NCBI RefSeq assembly: GCF_900101115.1
Contig: NZ_FNFU01000005.1
Coordinates: 62,001 to 126,000 of the forward strand
Direction of reading: 5' to 3'
Source of the DNA: Cryobacterium psychrotolerans
GTDB lineage: Bacteria > Actinomycetota > Actinomycetes > Actinomycetales > Microbacteriaceae
DNA length: 64,000 bases
Position 1 is the stretch's first letter; each line of letters begins with the position of its first letter. The translations under genes were made by a program, and so were the position numbers. A model generated the notes under the pieces. That model was not told the origin of the DNA. It saw only the letters and a program-made list of their open reading frames with translations, and did not search any database. Shown piece after piece: positions 17,281 through 26,317 of the stretch.

Positions 17281-19938
17281 ATGCCAAGTGACATCATCTC
17301 ACGTCCGAGCACGTTGGGGGACCCCGAAAAGGAGATCCAACACATCCCTGAGCCCCGCGGGGGGTTTGGGGGGATCGGGGGGAACCCGGATAGCTCCCCC
17401 AGTGCAAACGCACCCATTGCCCAGTCGGGCAACACTCACGCATTGGACCCGGGCAAGGCATGTTTTTCACATGAGCCCCCGATTCTGATCCCCCCAATCC
17501 CCCCAATCCCCCCGGGCTACGCGAATCTGTCGCCCGAGCATGCCACCGAGCTGGCCGCGAGCGGCATTCCTCCCGTGATCGCAGCGAGGCACGGGGTCTA
17601 CACTGCCGAGCGCCGTGAGGACCTGCCTGAGTGGGCACACTGGATGGTCGACGTCCACGGCGACGACGTGCTCCCCGCGCTCGTGTACCCAATGATGGAG
17701 CCCGACGGCTCTGTGACCGGTCAGGTGAAGCCCCGGCCCGGCACCGTCGTCGACAAAAACGGCAAGACCATCAAGTACATCTCCCCCTCCGGCGGTGAGA
17801 ACAGTCCTCAATTGCCGGTCATTCGAAAGGTTGACGCGCCTGTCGGCGTCCTGCTCGTCGAGGGCGTAAAGCAGGCCCTCGCCGCCGACGCCTGGGCGCC
17901 TGCCGAATGGTCGATTTACCGCTTCTGCGGCATCACCGGGTGGTCGCGCAACGGCCGACCCACCGCGTACCTGGAGGTCGTCGAGGACCTGGACGTGGTG
18001 ATCGTGCCCGATGCCGATGCGGCAACGAACTCTCGTGTTTTCGACGGTGCTGTGAAGCTGGGGAAGGCGTGCAAGGAGTGGACCGAGAAGGTCTCCTTTA
18101 CTCGGATCGAAGGTGCCGGCACCACCGGTATCGACGATCGCCTCGGCGAGCTGGACGGCGCCGAACGGCGCCGCAAGCGGTTCACGCGCTGGATCGCTAG
18201 GGCAACTGCTAAGCCCGCTGACAGCCGGCCCAAGGACGACACTCGCGCCTCGAGCGCGGCGGCCAGGAGCTCCGTGGCGGGTCGACCAGTGGTCAACGTC
18301 GGCGACGACCGCCTCAAAGTGACCGAGACGCTCGAGAAGATCCTGCGCGATACGTTCGATGGCACCGAGCTGTTCCGCCACGGCGACACGCTGGGGCACC
18401 TCGCGATCGACGAGGACGGGCCCGTCATCGAGAATCTGACCGACGGTGCGTTCAATAGGCTGTTGTCCCGGGCTGCCGAGACCATCAAGGTAAGCGACCG
18501 TGGGATCGAAAAACACGAGTGGCCCGACAGCAATACGCTCAAATCGCTCGTGGCCGGCTATCGCGGCTACACGCGGGTCGACGGCGTCTCGTCCGTCCCT
18601 GTGGTCCGCCGCGACGGGTCGATAGTCACCGAGACCGGCTACGACCCCCAGACCCGACTGTTCGTGGCGTTGAGCGACGACATCCAGGGGCTCGTCGTGC
18701 CCGAGAAGCCGACCAAAGCTGACATCGCGGAGGCGAAGCGGTGGCTGCTCGAAGAGCTACTCGTCGATGAGCGCAACAAGCCGATCCACGGGTTTTCCGG
18801 GTTCCCGTTCAAGGCAGACGCGGACGTCGCGCACGCCGTGGCGGCATACCTGACTCCTCTGATCCGCAAGCTGGTGCCGCTTGTCCCTCTCTGCGTAATC
18901 GACGGCCTCACCAGTCGTGTCGGCAAGGGCCTGTTCCTGGAGTGCCTGGTTCGGGTGATGACCGGCTCTCCGCCGGACCTGACGAACCTGCCGAGGGACG
19001 ACGAGCAGGAGCTCCGGAAGTTGCTGACGTCTATGCTGCTGGCCGGGCGGACGTTCGTCGTGTTCGACGAGGCGCACGTCATCAACTCGGCGGTTCTGTG
19101 CCAGGCGCTGACTGCGCAGATCTGGTCGGACCGTCTCCTCGGCGGCAACAAACAGGCTCGCCTTCTGAACGTGGCTTCGTGGTACGCCGCGGGCAACAAG
19201 GTGGAGCGTTCCGGTGACGTTGCCAACCGTGGGTACTCCGTGCGCCTGCACACCAATGAGCCGAACCCACAGGGTCGCGCCAACTTCAAGCACGACCTGA
19301 ATACATGGGTTCCCGAGCACCGCGCAGAACTACTTCGGTCGTGCCTGATCCTTGTCCGTGCCTGGTTCGCCGACGGCTGCCCAAAGCCGACCGGCGTGCC
19401 CGCGGTTCTCGGAGGATTCGAGCAGTGGCGCGAGGTCGTGGGCGGGATCCTTCAGGTCGCCGGCATCAAAGGGTTCCTTGAGTCGGTTGAGGATGAGAGG
19501 CTCGCTTCGAACTTCGAGGAGCAGTATCAGCGTGCGCACGTCGCGTCTTTGGCCGACAAATTCGGCATAGGCGTCCCGTTCACCTCCAAGCAGGGATCAA
19601 TGTTCTTGGTGAACGACGCCGACGCCGAGGCGCCGTACGGCCAAGACGGGCTGAAGGACAAAGAAGATCCGCGTGCTCTCGGGCGATGCTGGAGGTCCAT
19701 GACCGATGTCTGGTACGACAAACTTCGGCTGGTCAAGATCGGCCAGAGCCACGGGAACGTCGCCAACTGGATAATCGAGCAGCACGGTTCGGCCACCACT
19801 CTCGGCACCGCCATCACCGGTGCGGCATCCGTCGCTCCTCTGACCGTCGCCGCAGCGTCGACGAAGAAGCGCATCCCCGAGGAGTCCGGCCGTCCGATGC
19901 CGGTTATCACCGACATCGACGACGAGGAGGCTGCCTAA
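17281..19938 (+). CDS. Mobile-element primase-helicase (DUF3854/Toprim-like N-terminal part)
   Basis: 885 residues. After about 75 low-complexity residues (GGFGGIGG, PPIPPIPP) comes a DUF3854/Toprim-like domain (about 80-300) with LLVEGVKQALAADAW and VVIVPDADAATN. The C-terminal ATPase-like part (about 480-800) has a P-loop-like GLTSRVGKG (about 543) and a Walker B-like FVVFDEAHV. This layout is typical of primase-helicases of actinobacterial phages and integrative elements. The ATG has AGGAG upstream. The TAATG junction couples it to the polymerase gene. A hairpin at about 17221-17250 in the leader may attenuate expression. Confidence 0.75.
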   Translation: MPSDIISRPSTLGDPEKEIQHIPEPRGGFGGIGGNPDSSPSANAPIAQSGNTHALDPGKACFSHEPPILIPPIPPIPPGYANLSPEHATELAASGIPPVIAARHGVYTAERREDLPEWAHWMVDVHGDDVLPALVYPMMEPDGSVTGQVKPRPGTVVDKNGKTIKYISPSGGENSPQLPVIRKVDAPVGVLLVEGVKQALAADAWAPAEWSIYRFCGITGWSRNGRPTAYLEVVEDLDVVIVPDADAATNSRVFDGAVKLGKACKEWTEKVSFTRIEGAGTTGIDDRLGELDGAERRRKRFTRWIARATAKPADSRPKDDTRASSAAARSSVAGRPVVNVGDDRLKVTETLEKILRDTFDGTELFRHGDTLGHLAIDEDGPVIENLTDGAFNRLLSRAAETIKVSDRGIEKHEWPDSNTLKSLVAGYRGYTRVDGVSSVPVVRRDGSIVTETGYDPQTRLFVALSDDIQGLVVPEKPTKADIAEAKRWLLEELLVDERNKPIHGFSGFPFKADADVAHAVAAYLTPLIRKLVPLVPLCVIDGLTSRVGKGLFLECLVRVMTGSPPDLTNLPRDDEQELRKLLTSMLLAGRTFVVFDEAHVINSAVLCQALTAQIWSDRLLGGNKQARLLNVASWYAAGNKVERSGDVANRGYSVRLHTNEPNPQGRANFKHDLNTWVPEHRAELLRSCLILVRAWFADGCPKPTGVPAVLGGFEQWREVVGGILQVAGIKGFLESVEDERLASNFEEQYQRAHVASLADKFGIGVPFTSKQGSMFLVNDADAEAPYGQDGLKDKEDPRALGRCWRSMTDVWYDKLRLVKIGQSHGNVANWIIEQHGSATTLGTAITGAASVAPLTVAAASTKKRIPEESGRPMPVITDIDDEEAA
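17359..17513. repeat. Triple G6 and triple C6 runs in the 5' part of the primase gene
   Basis: Three GGGGGG runs separated by 3 nt lie at 17359-17382, and three CCCCCC runs separated by AAT lie at 17490-17513. The two blocks can pair to make a stem with a loop of about 107 nt, and each strand has G-quadruplex-prone runs. They encode the Gly-rich and Pro-rich parts of the primase N-terminus. Confidence 0.75.
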
Positions 19939-21761
19939 TGCAAACTGTCTACTTCGACATTGAGACCGCTGATGCCGACGAGCTGTACACCTACGGCCCG
20001 AGTTTCTGTCGGCTCGCCGGCTATGCCGTCGACGATGGTCCCGTCGTGCTCACGACGGACATGGACGAGCTGTGCGCCGTTCTCCGGGACGCGGATCGCG
20101 TTGTGGCGCACAACGCGATCGCGTTCGACCTTGCAGCACTGGAGCACTGGCACGGGCTCGATGTCGGTTGCTTGGTCGACGAGGGCAGGGTCCGCGACAC
20201 ACTAATACTCGCGCGGCACAACGACCCCCCACTGTCCGGCCACACCGATGACCGTCGGTACAATCTCGACGCGATCGGGAAGCGGCTGTTCAGCCGGGGC
20301 AAGGACCTCTCGGCAACCGGCGAGTCAACCCTCAAGGGGCTGGCCCGCGAGTTCGGTGGTTACGACCGGATACCCGTCGACGACTCGTCGTATCGAAAGT
20401 ACTTGGTCCGGGACGTAGAGCTCCTGCGGGCGGTCGCCGCTTACCTGAGTTGCGACACATACGCGCTCCGGGAGCACTGTGTCGTGTGGCGGCTGACCCA
20501 CATAAGCAAGCACGGTTTCCGTGTGGACGTTGTTGAGGCCCGCCGACGGCTGGCGTCCCAACAAAAGCGGGTCGCCGTCCTGCAGCAGCGCATGGTGCAG
20601 GTATACGGACTCCCGATCGGGGGCAAGGCTCCCCAGCGGACGAAGGTCGGTGTCATCGCTCTCGAGAGGGCGTTCACCGACTGCGGCATCGAGCCGCCAC
20701 GTACGCCGAAGGGGGCACTGGCGACCGGCAAAGACGTTCTAGCTGCCCTGCTCCAAGGGCATCCCTGCAACGAGTCGCTCGTCGAGCTGGTCGAGACATT
20801 GCGCGCGCTGAATGGGGAACGGTCGGTGACTCAGACGACCCTCGACCACACCGGTTCGGACGGTCGAGTGCACCCGTCGGTGGACGCACGGCAGACTACC
20901 GGGCGGATCTCGGTGACCAAGCCCGGCTTGACGGTCATGGGTAAGCGTGACCGTGCGAACGTGCTCGAGCGGTCGCTGCTGCTTCCCGACGAAGGCGAGG
21001 TTCTCGTGGCGTTCGACCTCAGCCAGGTCGATGCACGGGCGATCGCCGCACACTGCCAGGACGCCGCATACGTCTCCGCTTTCGAGCCCGGCAAGGACTA
21101 TCACACCGAGATGGCGGTTGAACTTTTCGGCGACCCATCTCGCCGCAGCGACGCTAAGCCGGTCACCCATGCGACGACCTACGGCATGGGCGCCAGGGGT
21201 CTGGCCGCGTCGGCAGGGATCGGGCAGGCCGAGGCCCAGGCGCTGCTGAACACGCTGGACAGCCGCTTCCCCGGCCTCGCCCGCTTCAAGAAGCAAGTGC
21301 GGGCCGAGGCCGAGCGGAAGCACATCCTCTGGAATGCGTTCGGACGCCCGATGCGTGTGGAGAAGGGCAAGGAGTACACGAAGGCCCCGGCCGCCATCGG
21401 TCAGGGCACGGCGCGCGACCTAATGATGGAGGGCATCCTTCGCCTGCCCGGATGGCTGCTGCCGTGCCTGCGGGCGATCGTGCACGACGAGATTGTGCTG
21501 TCGGTCCCCACGGACCGCGCTGAGGAGGCCGAGACCGCGGTTCTGAAGGCCCTGCAGTTCTCCTTCGCCGTAACCGGTGCGGATGTTGCCGTCCTCGTCC
21601 TCGCCGACAAGTCCGAGCGCGGTCGCGACTGGGCGGACTGCTACCGGAGCGAGAAGGTGACGTGGCCCGAGGTTGCTCGCGACCACCGTGAGCAGCTGTC
21701 CTGCCTTGACGAGCACTGCACGTGGCACATCGAGAGAAACGAAACGAGGAGCGCAGCGTGA
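19938..21761 (+). CDS. Family A DNA polymerase (phage/ICE type)
   Basis: 607 residues. An N-terminal 3'-5' exonuclease domain starts with YFDIETAD and has a later DTLILARH. The polymerase domain has motif A (AFDLSQVDAR), motif B region (THATTYGMGARGLA) and motif C (VHDEIVLSVP). The 5'-nuclease domain of chromosomal Pol I is absent, as in phage polymerases. The start at 19938 overlaps the primase stop (TAATG). With the primase-helicase it should form the element's own replication module, so the element may replicate after excision rather than move only passively. Confidence 0.92.
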   Translation: MQTVYFDIETADADELYTYGPSFCRLAGYAVDDGPVVLTTDMDELCAVLRDADRVVAHNAIAFDLAALEHWHGLDVGCLVDEGRVRDTLILARHNDPPLSGHTDDRRYNLDAIGKRLFSRGKDLSATGESTLKGLAREFGGYDRIPVDDSSYRKYLVRDVELLRAVAAYLSCDTYALREHCVVWRLTHISKHGFRVDVVEARRRLASQQKRVAVLQQRMVQVYGLPIGGKAPQRTKVGVIALERAFTDCGIEPPRTPKGALATGKDVLAALLQGHPCNESLVELVETLRALNGERSVTQTTLDHTGSDGRVHPSVDARQTTGRISVTKPGLTVMGKRDRANVLERSLLLPDEGEVLVAFDLSQVDARAIAAHCQDAAYVSAFEPGKDYHTEMAVELFGDPSRRSDAKPVTHATTYGMGARGLAASAGIGQAEAQALLNTLDSRFPGLARFKKQVRAEAERKHILWNAFGRPMRVEKGKEYTKAPAAIGQGTARDLMMEGILRLPGWLLPCLRAIVHDEIVLSVPTDRAEEAETAVLKALQFSFAVTGADVAVLVLADKSERGRDWADCYRSEKVTWPEVARDHREQLSCLDEHCTWHIERNETRSAA

Positions 21762-21860
21762 GGCTGTTGGCTCCCCGGAGTGCCTTCTCCAAAAGGCTCG
21801 GGCCAAACCGACCAGATCGGTGCCTGTGCGCCAGGCACCTGACCTTCACCCCTTCCGTGG

Positions 21861-22430
21861 TCAGGGTGCGCTGAACCCAAGTGGCCGGACCGCATCGCGG
21901 ACGGCTTCGGCGAACTGGTTGCGGAAGTTCCCGAGCGGGAACGGGATCGGCTGGTCGTGAAGGAGCGGGGCGCCAGCCGCGATGAGTGCGGGCGCGAGCG
22001 CGCGGTAGCTCGGGGTGTGGCAGATGACGATGCCGCCGGGGGCGATGTCGAGGATCTCGTCGAGACGGGCGGGCACGCTATCACGGAGCGCACTTCGGCG
22101 GGCACGGCCGCCGAAGTGGTTCACCGGGTACGGTGCGAGGTCGATGAGCCAGACGCCATCGTCTTGGAGTCGGGTGAGAAGGTCCGTGCGGTCGTCGCCG
22201 GTGCTGACTTTCTGCCCATAGAGGGCCAGCACGACTCCGCGGAAAAGATTGTCGGCTCGGCTAACCGTCGGCGCGTAGAAGAACCGGCGCTCTGTGGCCG
22301 CAGCGCCCGGGTCCGGTGCCGACTCGGCGACGAGCAGAAGTCGCACGCGCTTGGGCTTCCACTGCTCGCGGAGATGCTGGTACCAGGCATGCTCGGCGTA
22401 TGCGACGGTGGGGCCTTCGTCGTTGACCAC
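21861..22430 (-). CDS. Uracil-DNA-glycosylase-fold hypothetical protein
   Basis: 189 residues. It shows LLLVAESAPDPG near the N-terminus, RFFYAPT, DLAPYPVN in the middle and FPLGNFR near the C-terminus, resembling the UDG-like superfamily in the order of motifs. The usual C-terminal His-Pro loop is not obvious, so glycosylase activity is doubtful. It converges with the polymerase gene across a 99-bp gap. It is a second member of this superfamily on the element, but not a close copy of the first. Confidence 0.6.
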   Translation of the reverse strand: MVNDEGPTVAYAEHAWYQHLREQWKPKRVRLLLVAESAPDPGAAATERRFFYAPTVSRADNLFRGVVLALYGQKVSTGDDRTDLLTRLQDDGVWLIDLAPYPVNHFGGRARRSALRDSVPARLDEILDIAPGGIVICHTPSYRALAPALIAAGAPLLHDQPIPFPLGNFRNQFAEAVRDAVRPLGFSAP

Positions 22431-23612
22431 GGGTGAATCCTCTCCTGTCGCCCTGTTCGGATGTGAGAACGTTCCTGGGCCGTGCAGGCCTCCGGCGACC
22501 TATCCGCCGGCTGCGGCCGAGCGGGCGCAGTTCCGCGGAAGCTCATGGTACCGCCCCATGCGCCCTCCGCATTTCGGTTGCAGGCCAGTTGGGTGCGCGC
22601 TGACGACCGTTGGCTTGAGCACCGGTCAGTGCAGGCCGAGCAGGTTTCGGTGAGCACGCGGCAGCCAGGGCGCCCGGAGGACGAGGGACACCCGGCAAGG
22701 CCCCCCATAGGGGCGTTGAAGGGCAAGGAGCGCAGTGACGCAGTAAGAGCCCAAGGAGCGCAGTGACGAGGGGGAGGAAGACACAGAGACCGAGCGAAGC
22801 GAGAGTCACTGGGGCGCCCGAATTCGTGTCGGCTACGCCGACCACCAAGCGAGATTTTCATGTAGCGAAGCGGAATGAAAAACGAAGCGAGGTGCCACGA
22901 ACTCTTATGCCCTTTTCCTTTCTCCCTCGTATTCGGAGCTCCAGCGGAGAATCGAGGTCATAATTGCTGGTGTATCAGCGTAAATGGATGGTTCCACACC
23001 CTCTGTCAACACCCCGTCGCCGTAGGTGACAGCACTAGGGGGTGGTGACAGTGGCCTCCATTTCCGTTGGAAAGGCGGGGTTTGGTTGTCAACGGCTTTT
23101 CCGGTGCCTTGGCACCGTGTTGACAGCCATGGAGCGCAGCGACGCAGAGCGCGTTTCACCCTTTGACTCAATGCTCGTTTCACCCTGCCGTGGCCGCGGG
23201 CACGCGGTCACCTTTGCCTCACACTCAGCGCAGGTCGGAGCATCGCGGAGACCTCCCTCATGGCGACTTCTGCCGTGTCTGAGTCGTCTCGAAGAGGCTG
23301 CTCAGACGCTCCGTCTCGATCGACGCAGGAGTGAGAAGCGGGACCCGCGACAGCCTCGCAGAGGCGCTGGACAGCCTGGTGAGCTTCACCACATTGGAGA
23401 CGCAGTCGACACGAATGTAGTCGCCTGGTTGGCCGCAGGCCCCGTTGCAGATCAGCTCCAGGGAACCAGCGTGGCAGCTGCCTGGTCGAGCATCGTATCT
23501 GCGCACGGGCCAGCGGGAACTAGCCCCTACAGCGGCTGCAATGGGTTTTGCGGGACCGTGCAAGGCGCGCGGCTTCCACGACCACAGGCACGCCTCTGAA
23601 GACGATCGGACG
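22431..23612. other. 1.2-kb stretch without a convincing gene; short direct repeats
   Basis: Open frames here lack family features and ribosome sites. CAAGGAGCGCAGTGACG occurs at 22724-22740 and 22752-22768, and a related GGAGCGCAGCGACG at 23131-23144. A frame on the minus strand near 23258-23470 contains two Cys in ICNGAC and could be the remnant of a small zinc protein, but I cannot support it. Confidence 0.4.
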
Positions 23613-24347
23613 TCAGCGCGAGCGAGCGGCCGAATCAGCGCGGGACATGTTGACGATGCCGCGAGTATCCTCATCGAGGTCATGAACGTCGATATGGCCT
23701 GTGTCGATGCGTCGAACCAGTTCAGCCGACGCATCAAGCATTGGCAATCCGCGAACGATCGGGAAGTCGAAGTCGGACCGAATCGCCTTCGGGCGAAGCT
23801 TCTTCCCCGCCATCAGAGGGAAGCCAAGTGCGGGATCGGCGATATCGGCGCGCAGCATATTATTGAACGGCAGCCATGCGTATCCCCGGCCCTCGGCGAA
23901 GACGTCCCATCCGTTGGCCCGGTAGAAGTCCGCCTGGGACAGCGGCACATGGGCGACGATCACGTTCTGCCTCGAGAAGACGCTGCGCCGCTCGATATCT
24001 GCGACGAGCGCGCTGCCTATCCCTTCATGCCTTCGGTCGGGGTCAACCGCGAGGTACTGCAGGAGCATGGCTGAAGGGTCGATCTGCCCCGTGCCAGGGA
24101 AGGACGAAGGCACCGCGGCGGCAAAGCCGACCAATTCCCCACCCACTTCCGCGACGAGCGTGAACGAACGCAGCGGGGCTGCAACGCCTTCCGTCAGCGT
24201 CAAGGCTGCGAGCTCGGAGTCCTCGTACAGATAGCCGGCGTGATGTTCTCCCGCGATTGCGGGAAAGTACATTCGCTCGTACTCGAGGAGGGCCGAGATA
24301 TCTGACGGCGTGCCGAAGCGGATGCTAACGCCTGCTGCTGGATCCAT
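23613..24347 (-). CDS. GNAT-family N-acetyltransferase
   Basis: 244 residues. The N-terminal GNAT fold (about 5-165) has the acetyl-CoA-binding motif LAVDPDRRHEGIGSALV (about 96-112) and the later QADFYRANGW segment. A C-terminal extension of about 80 residues is not recognised. It transfers an acetyl group to an unknown amine. It is an isolated minus-strand gene on the element. The ATG at 24347 is preferred to a TTG 18 nt upstream. Confidence 0.8.
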   Translation of the reverse strand: MDPAAGVSIRFGTPSDISALLEYERMYFPAIAGEHHAGYLYEDSELAALTLTEGVAAPLRSFTLVAEVGGELVGFAAAVPSSFPGTGQIDPSAMLLQYLAVDPDRRHEGIGSALVADIERRSVFSRQNVIVAHVPLSQADFYRANGWDVFAEGRGYAWLPFNNMLRADIADPALGFPLMAGKKLRPKAIRSDFDFPIVRGLPMLDASAELVRRIDTGHIDVHDLDEDTRGIVNMSRADSAARSR

Positions 24348-24365
24348 CCGATGAGAGTAGCCCAA

Positions 24366-24774
24366 ACCGCGCCAACTGAGGCCGATTCCACCCTCCAGAG
24401 TGCGCTCCGTCCCCTCGTTCTCAATTCAGCCGCGTTTCGCTTCAAGGGGTTGCTATCCCCGCTATCGTCTCGCCGGGATCGGGAGCGCCTGCATCGCCGT
24501 CATCCCATCCAGCCCCGCGAAAACGTCCATGATGGATGACACTGTGGCACGCCAAACAGTGCTCAAATTGAGCGCCTGGCGCGTCTACACCTTTGAATTC
24601 GCTGGGAACCGAATGGCTCTTGGAGTGCCCACAGGGCTCCAAACGGTGCGCGATTCGTCACCATTTATTGTTGGTCTCCGAGCAGAATGTGCAGTGCGGA
24701 AACGCAGAAATGCCCTCAGTAGGTCCATCTACACGTGCGCAGGGACTCTGAGGAACTTCCTCTAGCGTTACCCC
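24366..24774. other. Intergenic region before the antitoxin-like pseudogene
   Basis: About 400 bp with lower GC. A 77-codon frame begins with ATG around 24530, but it shows no recognisable family and has no good ribosome site. It probably contains the promoter of the following plus-strand genes. Confidence 0.35.
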
Positions 24775-25430
24775 ATGACCCGTTTGCCACCCGACTCCGA
24801 CAGCCTCGACGGACGAGTTGGTCAGCCGGTATCAGGTGATGCCCTCCAGCGCCTCGGACAAGCGATAGCCAATCTGGCAGGCGACTCAAACTTCATAATC
24901 GATTCACTCACCGAACTAGCAATCGCCATGAGGCCCGTGTCGAAGAACAGGCTGACCAAGCAGCAGGAGCGATTCCTGATCGAATCCGGAACCTTCACCG
25001 CCGAAACGTTGGCCGCAACACAGAGGGAAGTGGACCGAGGTGGACTCCAGCTAGTGCAGCCGAGGCCTTCCTGTCGCACCTATGCGCCACCCTGGGGCCG
25101 GAAGACGTCACCGGCTTCCTCGGCTGGGACGAAGAAGCCGTTCAGACCGCCATCGCCGAGGGTCGCCTCTACGCCGTTGAGATCTCTGGCCGGCTCCGCT
25201 TTCCGGTCTGGCAATTCAGTCTCGGATCCCCGGGGAAGCTACTCCCGGGCCTGGCCGAGGTCATCGAGGTCGTCACCCCGAGATGGGGCTGGACCAGCAT
25301 TGCCGGGTTCATGGCTACGGTACAGTCGAGCCTTGTCGCCAAGGGGCGCAAGACACCCGTCGAGTGGCTACGCGACGGCGGCGACGTCCGCGCGGTGAGA
25401 GAGATCGTCGAGTCGGACGAGTGGCGGTGA
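24775..25430 (+). pseudogene. Frameshifted antitoxin-like protein
   Basis: The N-terminal part (24775 to about 25040) encodes QQERFLIESGTFTAETL and TQREVDRGG. The frame then has to shift by -1 near 25035-25045 to continue with SAAEAFLSHLCATLG, an HTH-like segment (GWDEEAVQTAIAEGRLYAV), FPVWQF and TPVEWLRDGG, ending at 25430. Joined, the two halves make a protein of about 215 residues resembling the actinobacterial antitoxin-like proteins encoded before RES-domain toxins. A GTG frame starting in the TGA-overlap runs only 27 codons (VSRFFNLAQ...), possibly a toxin remnant. Sequencing error or programmed frameshift cannot be excluded. Confidence 0.65.
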
Positions 25431-25510
25431 GCAGGTTCTTCAACCTTGCTCAGGCCTCCACCAAGCGTTCCCCGCGGATTGCTCCCGAGACGGTTGGGAG
25501 TTCCAGCTAA

Positions 25511-26317
25511 ATGGAACCACTGATGCCGGGCGATGAGACGCACGTGGTCGTGGCAGGCGACTGGCACGCAAACACCGCCTGGGTCGGCAAAGCCATCCCG
25601 TCGATTGCCCGCAATGCCCCTGAAATACGAACGATCCTCCACGTCGGAGGCTTCGGAATCTGGGCCGGCGCAGGCGGCCGCAAGTTCCTCGACGCCGTCG
25701 ACTTCTGGTGCGTCCGGGCCGGCATCTCGCGCGTGCTCGTCACACCGGGCAACCACGAGGACTGGGATTGGCTGGACAGTGAGTTCAACTCTCAGCCCGG
25801 TGAGCCAGTGGCGCTGAGCGCAGTAGTTGAAGTCCTTCCCCGCGGTTATCGGTTCGAGATCGGCAACAGGACCTTCGCATCGTTCGGCGGCGCTGCCTCC
25901 GTGGACTATGAGATGCGATCAGCGGGTATCGACTGGTTCCCCGGCGAACTGCCCACGGAGCAGGACGTCGAGCGAGCCATCAGCGACGGCCCGGCAGATG
26001 TCCTACTAACACACGAGGCCATCGACGGTGGCACCCCGGCCTCGGAAGACATGCTCCGGTCCAATCCGATGCGGTGGAGCCCGGAGGCTCTGAACTACTC
26101 AAGCCGGTCACGCGCGCTCGTCACGAGGGTCTGGGACAGGGTCGCCCCGAAGTTGCTTTTCCACGGCCACATGCATCTAGCGGACGAGGTAGCGCTGCCT
26201 TCGGGTCAGCAGGTCATTTCGCTCGGCCGTGACGGTCAGGCGAGGAATCTCGCTCTCCTTGAGCTGTCGACGTTGAACTGGCAATGGCTCGAGCGCGCAC
26301 CGAAGGAATCCAAGTGA
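25511..26317 (+). CDS. Calcineurin-like metallophosphoesterase with an altered metal site
   Basis: 268 residues. Phosphoesterase motifs are AGDWH (Asp17, His19), GNHED (about 80-84), LLTHEA and HGHMH. Motif II, normally a Gly-Asp in which Asp bridges the two metals (LHLGD in relatives), reads LHVGGFG, so the bridging Asp is replaced by Gly at about residue 47. The protein may be catalytically weakened or inactive. The stop overlaps the likely GTG start of the TnpB-like gene (GTGA), so the two should be cotranslated. The substrate is unknown. Confidence 0.8.
   Translation: MEPLMPGDETHVVVAGDWHANTAWVGKAIPSIARNAPEIRTILHVGGFGIWAGAGGRKFLDAVDFWCVRAGISRVLVTPGNHEDWDWLDSEFNSQPGEPVALSAVVEVLPRGYRFEIGNRTFASFGGAASVDYEMRSAGIDWFPGELPTEQDVERAISDGPADVLLTHEAIDGGTPASEDMLRSNPMRWSPEALNYSSRSRALVTRVWDRVAPKLLFHGHMHLADEVALPSGQQVISLGRDGQARNLALLELSTLNWQWLERAPKESK

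Noticed and set aside
23042-23599. 185-codon plus-strand frame in the 22.4-23.6 kb gap
   Set aside because: No family signature, no ribosome site and atypical composition.
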